Assembly (NCBI GenBank): GCA_022376925.1
Contig: JAIOJX010000025.1
Span: 184,635,801-184,699,800, forward strand
DNA: 64,000 nt
Reading direction: 5' to 3'
Source: Tragulus kanchil
Lineage: Eukaryota > Chordata > Mammalia > Artiodactyla > Tragulidae
Positions 24,646 through 35,418 of this stretch are shown one piece after another. The translations under genes were made by a program, and so were the position numbers. How positions within the stretch are numbered: the stretch's first letter is position 1; each line of letters begins with the position of its first letter. The notes below the pieces were generated by a model. The model ran no database searches and was not told where the DNA came from. It saw only the letters and a list, made by a program, of their open reading frames with translations.

Positions 24646-25689
24646 TTTTAAAATGCATCTTTTATACATAGCTATGCGCGTTTGTATAAGTAGCTCTGAA
24701 GGCTGGAGAAGTAGCTCCAGGTTCTGGGACCTTGGCGTCTCTGCAGAGGATGCTGGGTCCAGCCAGTGACCGACTCCCGGGTAACAGCGTCTGCAGGCCT
24801 GGCCTCACAGCTGTGTGGGAGAAATTCAGTCAAGTGTCAGAGTTTCACATTCTGAAAATGGTGGTGGAACAACATTCCTGGATGAAGGGAAATAAAATTG
24901 AGAGAGGGACATGACAGGAAGGAAACTTCTAGAATTCTTCTCATCCCAGATTCCACTCCTCTGTGTAGATGATAGCTCACTCGGGGTCACTTGTCCTCAC
25001 ATCAGAGTTTGACAGAGAAGGATGACCCGCAGGAGCACCTTGTTGCACTTAAGGATCGTTCATCACTTGAAAGGAGCTTCGGGTAGGTCCTTGGCCGAGT
25101 CCCCGGGGCCCCTCGCACAAAGGCCAGGCGGTCAGCTCAGCCACCGCTCCCGCCCCGCCCTTTTCAAACACCCTGTCGTGGGGCTGATCGCTGCGTCCGG
25201 TGCAGATATGTGTTGGAATCCAGAGCGTCCACCTCCCTCCCCCGCCAGACCCAGGAGCTCAGACCCTTCTGGGATTTCCAGAAGCCTCTGGACGCAGCTG
25301 TCCGGTGAGGTGGGTCTGCCTTCCCCAGCTTCAGGGGTGGAGGACGACACTTCTCAAGGCACCCGGGGACCGCAGGAGGCCGCGAGGAGCGGAGGAGGGC
25401 CCTCTCCCCCTAGGCCCCAGGCCCTCCACCTGGACAGCCTCAGGCCAGCCTTCACCGCCCCGCGAGCCTCAGCGTCCCCTCCGTCCTGGAGGCGCTAACC
25501 AAGCGCCCTCCCCAGGCGCTTCCCTGGGTTTGGTAACCTGCTCCTTAAACGAGGATATTCGTTTGTTTTCTTGTTTGCTGCTTATTTTGCTTGTCTTACC
25601 CTCAGTCTTTCTTTGACTGCCATATCTAAAAAGAAACCCTCTGTTCTCAGTGCTCGTTTCTGCTTTACTTTTCTCCATAGCACTTGTTA

Positions 25690-25860
25690 CTACCTGAAAT
25701 TGTAGGATTATTTGCTGTGTTTACTGTTGATTTGCACATCTCCCTTGCTGAAATGCAGTTCCTGAAGTTAGGGACCTTGCCTGCCATGTTTTCTGCTGTA
25801 CTCACAGCCCTAAAGCAGTTCGTGGGGTGTAGGAGACGCTCGGTGTTCATTAACGACACG
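25690..25860 (+). mobile_element. L2 3'-end fragment (copy 1)
   Basis: The words agggaccttgcctgccatg, then ctgtactcacagcccta and a trailing gtgttcattaacga, resemble the conserved 3' end of mammalian L2. A second copy at 26786-26956 belongs to duplication C. Confidence 0.65.
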
Positions 25861-26224
25861 GACAGGTGTGTGCTTCCTGCTCGGATGTGTGGCTTGTGTG
25901 GAGGAGTCGCCGGATGGAGGTGAGCGCGGTGGCCATGGTCTACACTGGGCCTGCCGCCTTGCCCAGAGGTGGCTGGAGTCTCCCCTCATCCCTGCCGCCG
26001 CGCCGCGTCAGGCGCCCATGGGGCTGGAATTAGGTGCAGTCGTGATGCCAGGCAGCCGTCGCCTCCGTCCATCGCCAGAGCGCTTTTCGTCTTGTACAGT
26101 GGAAGCTTTACAGGCTTCCCTTCTCCCCAGCCCCGGCTGGCTGAAAGGTTCACTCAGGTTTTTCAATAAAATGTTACATAAATCCATAGGAACTTATGGC
26201 CAACCCAGCACTTTCTGTCCTTCT

Positions 26225-26684
26225 GATTTTGACTGCTCTTAAGAACCTCATCTCAGTGGAAGCGTACGTATCTGTGCTTTTGTGACTGGCTTGTGTCGCT
26301 GAGCAGCGTGTCTCCAGGGTTCATCCCTGTGAGGCAGGTGTCAGACTCTCCTTCCTCTTTACGGACATGCCACCCTCCGGTGACCCGCCCCTCCGACAGT
26401 GGACAGGGGGTCTCTTTCCTGTGTGAGCTGCGGGGACCAGTGGTGCTGCATGAACATGAGTCTACAAATGCCTCATCAAGACCCTGATTTCTACTTTGAG
26501 AGATACTTGTCCAGAAATGTAATTGCTGGTCGTGCGGTAATTCTGTTTTTACACCAGCTGCACCATTTCACCTTCCCACCAGTGGTGAATAGGGTTCCTT
26601 ACCCACACTTTTTCTTTCTTTTTTGGTTTTTTAAATAGTGCCCATCCTAATGGGTATCTTGCAGTTTTCAAGCATCTTTCATGT
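26225..26684 (-). mobile_element. L1 3' remnant, reverse (cut by duplication C)
   Basis: Reversed L1 3' region (tgcaccatttcaccttccc, catcctaatgggtatcttg). It ends at the artificial junction with copy 2; the full continuation is found from 27321. Confidence 0.78.
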
Positions 26685-27320
26685 TTTCTTTTATTTTGCT
26701 GACTAATTTTGACTGCCATATCTAAAAAGAAACCCTCTGTTCTCAGTGCTCGTTTCTGCTTTACTTTTCTCCATAGCACTTGTTACTACCTGAAATTGTA
26801 GGATTATTTGCTGTGTTTACTGTTGATTTGCACATCTCCCTTGCTGAAATGCAGTTCCTGAAGTTAGGGACCTTGCCTGCCATGTTTTCTGCTGTACTCA
26901 CAGCCCTAAAGCAGTTCGTGGGGTGTAGGAGACGCTCGGTGTTCATTAACGACACGGACAGGTGTGTGCTTCCTGCTCGGATGTGTGGCTTGTGTGGAGG
27001 AGTCGCCGGATGGAGGTGAGCGCGGTGGCCATGGTCTACACTGGGCCTGCCGCCTTGCCCAGAGGTGGCTGGAGTCTCCCCCTCATCCCTGCCGCCGTCG
27101 CCCCGCGTCGAAGCGCCCATGGGGCTGGAATTAGGTGCAGTCGTGATGCCAGGCAGCCGTCGCCTCCGTCCATCGCCAGAGCGCTTTTCGTCTTGTACAG
27201 TGGAAGCTTTACAGGCTTCCCTTCTCCCCAGCCCCGGCTGGCTGAAAGGTTCACTCAGGTTTTTCAATAAAATGTTACATAAATCCATAGGAACTTATGG
27301 CCAACCCAGCACTTTCTGTC

Positions 27321-28395
27321 CTTCTGATTTTGACTGCTCTTAAGAACCTCATCTCAGTGGAAGCGTACGTATCTGTGCTTTTGTGACTGGCTTGTGTCGC
27401 TGAGCAGCGTGTCTCCAGGGTTCATCCCTGTGAGGCAGGTGTCAGACTCTCCTTCCTCTTTACGGACATGCCACCCTCCGGTGACCCGCCCCTCCGACAG
27501 TGGACAGGGGGTCTCTTTCCTGTGTGAGCTGCGGGGACCAGTGGTGCTGCATGAACATGAGTCTACAAATGCCTCATCAAGACCCTGATTTCTACTTTGA
27601 GAGATACTTGTCCAGAAATGTAATTGCTGGTCGTGCGGTAATTCTGTTTTTACACCAGCTGCACCATTTCACCTTCCCACCAGTGGTGAATAGGGTTCCT
27701 TACCCACACTTTTTCTTTCTTTTTTGGTTTTTTAAATAGTGCCCATCCTAATGGGTATCTTGCAGTTTTCAAGCATCTTTCATGTGTTTATTGGCCTTTT
27801 TGCATATCTTCTTTGGAGACTTTCAAGTCCTTTCCTCATTTTAAAATCTGCTTTGTTGTTGTTGTTGCTGAGTTGGAGCAGTTCTCTGTAAGTTCTGGAT
27901 AGTAAACCCCTTGGCAGATACAGGATTTGCAAATGTTCCCTTCCCTGTTCTGTAGGGTTTGCCGTTTCACTCTGTTCATAGGGTCTTTCAGGGCATGAAC
28001 TTTAAAAATTCTCGTGAAGCCCAGTTTGTCTGTTTTTTCTTTTGTCCACTGTGTCTTTAGTGTCATATCCAAGAAATCTTGCCCTGTATTTCTTCCAAGA
28101 GTTTTCTAGTTTCAGCTTTTGCGTATAGGTCTTTGATCTATTTTGAATTGACTTTTATATCTGTTCTGTGGTGAGAGTCACGTTTCCTTGTTTTGCACGT
28201 GGACATCTAGGTTTCCCAGCATCCTTTGTTGAGAGGACTGCCCTTTGCTGATTGAACAGCTTCAGCACCCTTGTTGAAGGCAGTTGGAGCGCGCATCTGA
28301 GGGTCTGTTGGGGTCTGTGGCTGACTGTCCTGGTCATGGTCTGTCTGTCTGTCTCTGTGCCGGCACCTTACTGTCTTGATTTCTGTAGCTTTCTG
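27321..28395 (-). mobile_element. L1 3' half remnant, reverse
   Basis: Repeats 26225-26684 and then continues with further reversed L1 ORF2 landmarks: tattggcctttttgcatatc, tatccaagaaatcttgccc, ggtctttgatctattttg and ctgtagctttctgacagg. Old and non-coding. Confidence 0.83.
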
Positions 28396-28404
28396 ACAGG
28401 TTTG

Positions 28405-28530
28405 TTTTTTCGTTTTTCGGCCTCACTGTGTGGCATCTGGGACCTTAGTTCCCTGACACGGGATAAAACCGGAGTCCCCTGTGCTGGAAGAAGAGAGTCT
28501 TAGCCACGGGACCCCTGGGGAGTCCCTGCT
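28405..28530 (-). mobile_element. CHR-type SINE, reverse
   Basis: Reversed A-tail, gggaccttagttccctgac, reversed B box, and 5' end ttagccacgggacccctgg. Its second, truncated copy at 29534-29628 lacks the A-tail side because duplication D begins inside the element. Confidence 0.82.
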
Positions 28531-28646
28531 GCGTTTCTCTTAAATCCCTTAAATGACGGTATCTCTGCCTCAGAGTCGTCATTCTAGAAATGTAGCTGGA
28601 TTATTGCATTTTCTGTTTTGCCCATGAGTTAAATAAGAATAATCCT

Positions 28647-29005
28647 GGGCTTCCCTTGGTAGCTCAGTGGTAAAGAGTTCGCCTGCCTACGCAGGAGACA
28701 TGGGTTCGATCCCTGATCTGGGAAGATCCCACAGGCTGCGGAGTCGCTAAGCCCGTGAGCCACAACCATGGGGCCTGCGCTCTAGAGCCTCGGAGCCGCA
28801 ACTGTGGAGCCCGTGGGCCCTGGAGCCCGAGTCCCACAACAAGAGAAGTCACGGCAACAAGAAGCCTCCTCGCCTCCACTCCCCGCAACTAGAGAAGAGC
28901 CTGTGGCAGCAGTGAAAACCCAGAATAACCAATACATAAATAAGATTTTTAAAAAAAAGAAAAATAGGCTGAAAAGTAATAATAAATCATTAAAAAAAAA
29001 AAAAA
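28647..29005 (+). mobile_element. CHR-type SINE, full length (copy 1)
   Basis: Forward element from gggcttcccttggtagctc, B box gggttcgatccctgatc, long body of repeated agcc/caac words, and a long A-rich tail. The flanks aagaataatcct and aaggatgatcct form a probable target-site duplication. Confidence 0.88.
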
Positions 29006-29743
29006 GGATGATCCTAGAGCTCATTGCACATTGAAGTGGATCATTTCTGTATTCAACGACACGTGTGTGTTCTCTCAGCCCGCTTGTGACGGCCTCTCGG
29101 GGCAGCCCCGTTAGCTCAGCGCTGCTTGCCTCCGAGGGCTGGCCTCTGCTGCCGCGCTGGCCTCTGCTGCCGTGCTGCCCTGCACCGCGCTCCAGCACTG
29201 GCCCCGGCCCGGCCCGGGCTCCTCAGGCATCTTGCTGCATATGCTGGATTTCAGCAACCATTCACCTAGTAGACATTAATCTGAGTTAGCTTTATGCACA
29301 AGGAGAATGGGAAAACTTCAGATGAAGTAGCAGTTAGAAGTCACGGTGGGCGCACAAGTTCATGTCCACGGACTTCCTCAGGTACCAGAGTAAAAGGGTG
29401 GGCTTTTTCGGTTAAATCCTGTCATGGAATAGAGGAAAGGTTTTGATTAGAAATGCTGCCTTTAGTGAGCGTTTCTGGGGTTTTGCTTACCACGTGAATG
29501 CCCACGGCGCACTGGACACGGGCAGTGCTGACCTCTGGGACCTTAGTTCCCTGACACGGATAAAACCGGAGTCCCCTGTGCTGGAAGAAGAGAGTCTTAG
29601 CCACGGGACCCCTGGGGAGTCCCTGCTGCGTTTCTCTTAAATCCCTTAAATGACGGTATCTCTGCCTCAGAGTCGTCATTCTAGAAATGTAGCTGGATTA
29701 TTGCATTTTCTGTTTTGCCCATGAGTTAAATAAGAATAATCCT

Positions 29744-30102
29744 GGGCTTCCCTTGGTAGCTCAGTGGTAAAGAGTTCGCCTGCCTACGCAGGAGACATGG
29801 GTTCGATCCCTGATCTGGGAAGATCCCACAGGCTGCGGAGTCGCTAAGCCCGTGAGCCACAACCATGGGGCCTGCGCTCTAGAGCCTCGGAGCCGCAACT
29901 GTGGAGCCCGTGGGCCCTGGAGCCCGAGTCCCACAACAAGAGAAGTCACGGCAACAAGAAGCCTCCTCGCCTCCACTCCCTGCAACTAGAGAAGAGCCTG
30001 TGGCAGCAGTGAAAACCCAGAATAACCAATACATAAATAAGATTTTTAAAAAAAAGAAAAATAGGCTGAAAAGTAATAATAAATCATTAAAAAAAAAAAA
30101 AA
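29744..30102 (+). mobile_element. CHR-type SINE, full length (copy 2)
   Basis: The same insertion as 28647-29005, repeated by duplication D with a single base change noted. Confidence 0.88.
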
Positions 30103-31139
30103 GGATGATCCTAGAGCTCATTGCACATTGAAGTGGATCATTTCTGTATTCAACGACACGTGTGTGTTCTCTCAGCCCGCTTGTGACGGCCTCTCGGGGC
30201 AGCCCCGTTAGCTCAGCGCTGCTTGCCTCCGAGGGCTGGCCTCTGCTGCCGCGCTGGCCTCTGCTGCCGTGCTGCCCTGCACCGCGCTCCAGCACTGGCC
30301 CCGGCCCGGCCCGGGCTCCTCAGGCATCTTGCTGCATATGCTGGATTTCAGCAACCATTCACCTAGTAGACATTAATCTGAGTTAGCTTTATGCACAAGG
30401 AGAATGGGAAAACTTCAGATGAAGTAGCAGTTAGAAGTCACGGTGGGCGCACAAGTTCATGTCCACGGACTTCCTCAGGTACCAGAGTAAAAGGGTGGGC
30501 TTTTTCGGTTAAATCCTGTCATGGAATAGAGGAAAGGTTTTGATTAGAAATGCTGCCTTTAGTGAGCGTTTCTGGGGTTTTGCTTACCACGTGAATGCCC
30601 ACGGCGCACTGGACACGGGCAGCAGCCGGACTGAGGACACCGCTGGGGACAGGTCTGTGCCGTGCTCTGGCTGCAGAGTCTGCGGGGGCCTAGGGGCCCA
30701 GGCAGGAGGGCCCGAGGCTGAGGAGGGGGCAGGAAGCCAGTTCCCTAGAAGGGGGCGTGCTCTGCTGGGGACTGAGGATATTTGGGTCCCCAAGACAGAC
30801 AGGCCTGCTGCTGTGTCCCTTACCAGTGCCGGGGGCAGGCCTGGGCGCGTGAGCAGGCCGGGCAGCTGAAGGCAGGAAGGCCAGGGAGGAGCTTGCTGGC
30901 TAACAGCCTTGTAGGAAAAAAAGGACGAAGTCATGCTCATTTACTTGGTGTTTTAGAGGCAGTTTATGGTGCCTTTGAGCGGTCAGAAGTGAGTTTATTA
31001 CTAAGGCCTTTCTTCACAGTCTGGGTATATCTTTCACATGCAGTCAAAAATATGGCATGAATTGGCCTAATTGAGAAGGAATGCCAGATAACTAGAAGTC
31101 CAGAGTTAGGACTGGCCCGGCCTGGTTCCGTGGAGCCTC

Positions 31140-31480
31140 CCTGTGACCCTGGGGCTTCCCCGCCCGCCCCGCCCCCGCCCTGCCCGCCCGCCCGCGCCCG
31201 CCCCGCCCCGCCAGCGCGGTTCCGCAGCCCTGCCCTGGGCTGGAGGGCGGGGCCGCAGAGGCCTCTCCCGGGGACGCGCTCCCGCAGAAACCTGTGGGGG
31301 CTCCTTTGCAAGTGCTCCCTTCTGATGGGCCCCGTGCCTCTGGCAGCCAGAGGCGGGGAGCGCGCCGACGCGTGTTCAGCTGGTTGGGGCCAGAGAGGCA
31401 GAGACGCGAGCCCGGTTCAGACGCCGGCGGCGGGGGCGCCTCGGGGCGGAGGGCGGAGGGCGGAGGGCGGGCGCGGGCGG
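31140..31480. promoter_or_regulatory. Intronic CpG-rich block with GC-box arrays (copy 1)
   Basis: Contains consecutive Sp1-type GC boxes (ccgcccc/ccccgcc words at 31158-31215) and a run of gcggagg units at 31445-31470 that could form G-quadruplexes. CpG dinucleotides are dense compared with the flanking intron. No TATA box or exon is apparent. It could be an intronic CpG island or alternative promoter; this is inference. Repeated at 32290-32625 by duplication E. Confidence 0.5.
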
Positions 31481-31737
31481 CCCGGTCCCAGCTGCACTGC
31501 AGACTGTGGCGTTCTTTTTCTCCCTCCGGTTCTCAGTCTCCTTTTTCACAGAAGACAGCCAGACAGAGTCAGTCAGAGCTCCAGCCTCGGGTCCCCTCAG
31601 AGCCACGTCCGGGGAAGTACCTGACGACCGAGTCTCGGGCTGGGAAGCTCTCCGCCACGTCTTCTTTTGGTTCTTGGTCTCTGGTCTCTCTTAAGGTTAT
31701 GACTTTGAAAAAGCATGCCTGATTTACCGAGCTTGTT

Positions 31738-31802
31738 GTTATTGTTCAGTTGCCCAGTTGTGTCCAACTTCTCGTGACCCCGTGGACGGCGGCATGCCCG
31801 GC
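31738..31802 (-). mobile_element. BovA fragment, reverse (copy 1)
   Basis: Short reversed match (ttcagttgcccagttgtgtcc, then cgtgaccccgtggacggc). Its twin at 32882-32946 belongs to duplication E. Confidence 0.7.
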
Positions 31803-32289
31803 TTTACTGAGTTTATCTAGGAAATGTTTGGCACATGCTTAATATTGCCTGTTGATGTCTAAGTGGACTTTTAATGAGTACAGCACAGAAAATATAACAA
31901 AAAAGAAATAACAAGTTTTTAATACCTGTGCCTTGGGTGTCCTGGGGACTGAGGATATTTGGGTCCCCAAGTGCCGGGCCCAGGCCTGGGCGCGTGAGCA
32001 GGCCGGGCAGCTGAAGGCAGGAAGGCCAGGGAGGAGCTTGCTGGCTAACAGCCTTGTAGGAAAAAAAGGACGAAGTCATGCTCATTTACTTGGTGTTTTA
32101 GAGGCAGTTTATGGTGCCTTTGAGCGGTCAGAAGTGAGTTTATTACTAAGGCCTTTCTTCACAGTCTGGGTATATCTTTCACATGCAGTCAAAAATATGG
32201 CATGAATTGGCCTAATTGAGAAGGAATGCCAGATAACTAGAAGTCCAGAGTTAGGACTGGCCCGGCCTGGTTCCGTGGAGCCTCCCTGT

Positions 32290-32625
32290 GACCCTGGGGC
32301 TTCCGCTCGGCCCCGCCCCGCCCCGCCCCGCCCGCCCGCCCCGCCCCGCCCCGCCCCGCCAGCGCGGTTCCGCAGCCCTGCCCTGGGCTGGAGGGCGGGG
32401 CCGCAGAGGCCTCTCCCGGGGACGCGCTCCCCGCAGAAACCTGTGGGGGCTCCTTTGCAAGTGCTCCCTTCTGATGGGCCCCGTGCCTCTGGCAGCCAGA
32501 GGCGGGGAGCGCGCCGACGCGTGTTCAGCTGGTTGGGGCCAGAGAGGCAGAGACGCGAGCCCGGTTCAGACGCCGGCGGCGGGGGCGCCTCGGGGCGGAG
32601 GGCGGAGGGCGGAGGGCGGGCGCGG
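32290..32625. promoter_or_regulatory. Intronic CpG-rich block with GC-box arrays (copy 2)
   Basis: Second copy of the block at 31140-31480. The GC-box tract differs in repeat composition (more uniform ccccg units at 32311-32358), which could be allelic length variation or sequencing error in a hard tract. Confidence 0.5.
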
Positions 32626-33689
32626 GCGGCCCGGTCCCAGCTGCACTGCAGACTGTGGCGTTCTTTTTCTCCCTCCGGTTCTCAGTCTCCTTTTTCACAG
32701 AAGACAGCCAGACAGAGTCAGTCAGAGCTCCAGCCTCGGGTCCCCTCAGAGCCACGTCCGGGGAAGTACCTGACGACCGAGTCTCGGGCTGGGAAGCTCT
32801 CCGCCACGTCTTCTTTTGGTTCTTGGTCTCTGGTCTCTCTTAAGGTTATGACTTTGAAAAAGCATGCCTGATTTACCGAGCTTGTTGTTATTGTTCAGTT
32901 GCCCAGTTGTGTCCAACTTCTCGTGACCCCGTGGACGGCGGCATGCCCGGCTTTACTGAGTTTATCTAGGAAATGTTTGGCACATGCTTAATATTGCCTG
33001 TTGATGTCTAAGTGGACTTTTAATGAGTACAGCACAGAAAATATAACAAGTAAAATAGAAATAACAAGTTTTTTTTAATACTATGTTCTTTTAAAATTTG
33101 AGTATTACTTTAATTGTAAGGGTTAATAAACAAGTCAGACTGCACTGACACAGTGCATGAAGCCAGGAGCTGGAATAAGGGAGCCCTCAGGCAGAGTGCG
33201 CCGAAGAGCCGGGCGCGCAGCAGAGGGCCTCGCAAGCTGTTGTTTGTATAGCTTTTGCTGTAGACTTGATGGTGTTTCTTGATGAATTCAGCCTAAAACT
33301 GCAAGGCACAGTAGCGCGTTTATGAACGTGTGCAGCATGGTACACTCATTCTAACAGCCGACGTTGTCCGAGTCGCAGTCCGTGGCGGGCTGCTCCGTCA
33401 TCTGCGTCCTATCAGAAGCTAGAACGAGAGGCGGCGTCTCTGTTCCCAGGCAGCCCCTCCCGCACCGGAGGCTGTGCGCTCCGGGGCACCCGGCCCGCCT
33501 GGACGCCGTGCACGGTTGGCCTGCAGTGTGGCAGCATGCTGAGGGGCACACGCCCGGAGGGGAGGCGGGCAGGCTTCTAGAAACACCTCCAAGCAACGAG
33601 TAGGCGCCGTCCACCATGCCTGTGGGTTAATGTCAGTATTGGCAGTATCTCTCTCTCTGAAAAGACACTGTCAAACATGAAATACATAA

Positions 33690-35080
33690 AATATTACAGA
33701 TCAGCATTAACAGGGAAGTTAGGTTAGAAAAAAAATCTAGATTGGAAAGGAAGAATAAAAGCTGTTGACATGACATGCTGTTATACATAGAAAATCCTAA
33801 GGAATGAGATTAGAAAAATTCCATTTATAGTAGAATCAAAAAGAATAAATTATTAGGAATAAATTTAACAAAAGAAGTCAAGACTTGCACACTAAAAATT
33901 GTAAAACGTTGTTGACAGAAATCCAAGAAAACCTAAGTAAAGCATCCCATGTTCATGATCAGAAAGCTGACTATCCATCACGTCACAGCGCTCCCCAGAC
34001 TCGTGTGCGGATCCACGGTGGGCAGTCCCTGTCAGAATCCCCGCTGCCTTTGTTGCAGAAATTGGCAGGCTGCTCCTGAAATTCATACCAAATGCAAGGG
34101 ACCCAGAAGAGCCCGGAGAATCTGAAGCAGAACAGCAAAGTTAGAGGACTCAGGCTTCCCAATTTTAAAACCTGCCGCGCGGCCCGGTGAGCAAGTCGGC
34201 TTGAACCTGGCACCCGCGGGGCGGGCTGTAGGACTGGAGCCGAGAGATCAGAAACGAACCAGTGTGGGTTCCAGCCGCACCCCTTCGATGGGGAAAGAAT
34301 GGTCTTCAGCAAAATGTGCTGGGACCACAGGGTCATGACCACGTGTAAAATAATGAGGTTGGAGTCTTGTCTCATAACGCGTATACATACTAACTCAAAG
34401 TGGATTACCGACTCAAACGTAGGAGCTGAAACTGTAAAACTTAGGAGAGAACGGAAGAGTGAATCTTCGTGATGTGGGTCAGGCCGTGGTTTTCTGGATA
34501 CCAAAGCAGAAAGAGCCAAAGAGGACATCGGCAACCGAACTTCCTGACAGTGAGAAGCTTCTATATGTGAAACATCAAGAAAGTGAAGAGAGCCCTGGCA
34601 GCTCTTCACGGGTTGAACCTGGCGTTGGCACGTGACCGCACCGTTCCACTCTCGGTGCGTCCCCCACGAGCCTGGAGATCCGTGTGCGCCCACAGCCGTG
34701 AGTCTGCATGTGCGTGGCTGTGATAGTCACGGCAGCCAGGAGGTGAGAAGGATCGCTTGTCCCTCGGCGGATGAGTGGATCAACAGTGTGACTCCTCATA
34801 AGGGGGGTGCTTTACCGGCCCGGGCCGCCGCGTGGCTGAGCCTCGACCGCCTCACATGGAGCGAGACAGACAGGCGGGGAGTCACGTGGGTTGCGTGAGT
34901 CCCTGTCTACGAAACGTCCACCACGGGGAAGTCCACGGAGACGGCCAGGGAGTCAGCCGTGAGCTGGGGGAGAGCTATGGGACGTAACGGCCGGCAGGCC
35001 CGGGGCTTCCCTTGGGGTGATGAAAATGCTTTGACGTGGTGATGGGTTTGTGTAGCCCCGAGAATGAAACTCAGGACCAC
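33690..35080 (+). mobile_element. L1 ORF2 3' end and 3' region, forward
   Basis: Forward L1 landmarks in the right order: atagaaaatcctaaggaat, ttaggaataaatttaaca, catcccatgttcatgatc, attggcaggctgctcctga, gatggggaaagaatggtc and ggatgagtggatcaacag. Scattered indels and stops; inactive. Confidence 0.85.
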
Positions 35081-35418
35081 GACCTTGTGTGTTTAAAAAG
35101 CGCATTCTCTGGTGTGTGACAGGACGGTGCCAGGCACTTGTTCTCGGTGAAGAGAGGCAGGAGCTCCTGTGTCTCTGGTCTTGATGTCAGCAAGTTTCCC
35201 ATTAAAACAGCTGTGGACTGTTGAAGGAGCCTGACCTGGGGACAAGGAAACGGCAGAGTCCTCTTCCTGCTCACCCAGAGACAGGCTGGGTGGTGGCCTC
35301 TTAGGGCAGTTCTCTCAGCCGTTTGAATGCACAGGAGCAGGTGTGTATGTGTATTTTAACCAAAAGGGAGGTCACCTGTTGTATACATTGCTTCTCTTTG
35401 TATGCTGGGAATGGCTGC

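Larger units (their letters stand above)
25612..27785 (+). repeat. 1.1-kb direct tandem duplication C
   Basis: Copy 1 is 25612-26684 and copy 2 is 26708-27785 (offset 1096-1101). The join at 26684-26707 resembles a corrupted version of the sequence upstream of copy 1 (tgttttctt ... ttattttgct). The unit covers an L2 3' end and part of an L1 remnant. The L1 continues past copy 2 but not past copy 1, which shows that copy 1 ends artificially. Confidence 0.95.
28436..30622 (+). repeat. 1.1-kb direct tandem duplication D
   Basis: Copy 1 is 28436-29525 and copy 2 is 29534-30622 (offset 1097-1098). Copy 2 begins inside a SINE, so the SINE at 28405-28530 reappears without its A-tail side. The eight joining bases resemble, with errors, the bases preceding copy 1. 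The copies differ by a missing G near 29558 and a C/T change in the second SINE. Confidence 0.95.
30765..33083 (+). repeat. 1.15-kb direct tandem duplication E
   Basis: Copy 1 is 30765-31925 and copy 2 is 31942-33083. The offset drops from 1177 to about 1145 because copy 2 lacks 32 bases present at 30796-30827 of copy 1, only about 30 bases into the unit. The GC-box tract and the A/T runs near the 3' end also differ in length. Includes a CpG-rich block and a BovA fragment in each copy. Confidence 0.94.
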
